Shown: in pieces, positions 6,113-6,200 of the stretch
Layout: each line of letters opens with the position of its first letter
Position numbering within the stretch: position 1 is the first letter of the stretch
From: Opitutaceae bacterium
Lineage (GTDB): Bacteria; Verrucomicrobiota; Verrucomicrobiia; Opitutales; Opitutaceae
Reading direction: 5' to 3'
Assembly: GCA_023265535.1 (NCBI GenBank)
Contig: JAHFTI010000271.1
Location: 1-6,200, forward strand
DNA: 6,200 nt
The notes under the pieces: generated by a model
The model's input: only the letters and a program-made list of their open reading frames with translations
Told to the model about the DNA's origin: nothing
Database searches by the model: none
Translations under genes and position numbers: made by a program

Positions 6113-6200
6113 TTAGTCCTCGAATACAAAACGGATGAAACCACGTTCGCGTGGATGGGGCGCGGGACTGGAGCTCAGGGCGCCGCCTTGCAATCGTGAG
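6113..6200 (-). pseudogene. In-frame upstream part of the kinase, cut off by TAA
   Basis: Reading the minus strand from 6199 in the kinase frame gives 28 open codons ending 'RGFIRFVFED' and then TAA at 6113-6115. After the stop the frame continues 'QGDTWTMDDYGVLCRL'. Joined, these give ED-x-x-G-x-x-W followed by G and RL, the same pattern as the downstream blades ('HEDKSGVLWLGT', 'SEDLLGNLWLST'), with the stop at a variable position of the motif. The segment is therefore probably the upstream coding part of the same gene, continuing beyond the window. Its third-position GC is lower than in the rest of the gene, and a neighbouring frame is also open here, so an additional frameshift cannot be excluded. 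Confidence 0.6.

Overview
The window is high-GC DNA, and every gene I can support lies on the minus strand. In transcription order (high to low coordinates) it reads: a large membrane sensor histidine kinase, a NarL/LuxR-type response regulator, then a TonB-dependent outer-membrane receptor that runs off the low end of the window. The receptor N-terminus (AHA|QA signal-peptide cleavage, then an 'ITLSPFEVTAD' stretch before the plug) and the large propeller-type kinase resemble proteins I associate with Opitutaceae-like Verrucomicrobiota. That assignment rests on recognised style, not a search. The missing Shine-Dalgarno sequences before two of the three starts fit but do not prove it.

Layout by coordinate. 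1-2405 is the receptor: 801 codons visible, C-terminus missing. 2406-2638 is a 233-base gap with three inverted repeats and two pairs of short direct repeats, and I read it as the receptor's leader or control region. 2639-3319 is the response regulator with a GTG start. 3320-3478 is a 159-base gap with a purine-rich heptamer array (GGRAGGY) inside a perfect 8-base inverted repeat. 3479-6094 is the histidine kinase. 6113-6200 is an open stretch in the same frame as the kinase but separated from it by a TAA.

How the parts may work together (inference): the kinase's periplasmic beta-propeller and Y_Y_Y region would sense a ligand. Its cytoplasmic HisKA_3/HATPase core would phosphorylate Asp55 of the regulator, and the regulator's HTH would control nearby transcription. 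The adjacent receptor is the obvious candidate target, probably importing the sensed compound or a breakdown product. Nothing in the window identifies the substrate.

The most notable point is the TAA at 6113-6115. It falls inside a propeller-blade motif (ED-x-x-G-x-x-W) whose two halves lie in one frame on either side. The remaining open frame has no signal peptide and shows about 12 blade motifs where 14 are expected. The kinase is therefore probably a nonsense-interrupted gene, or the base is a sequencing error, or the stop is read through. I found no RNA gene, CRISPR array, insertion sequence or known riboswitch.
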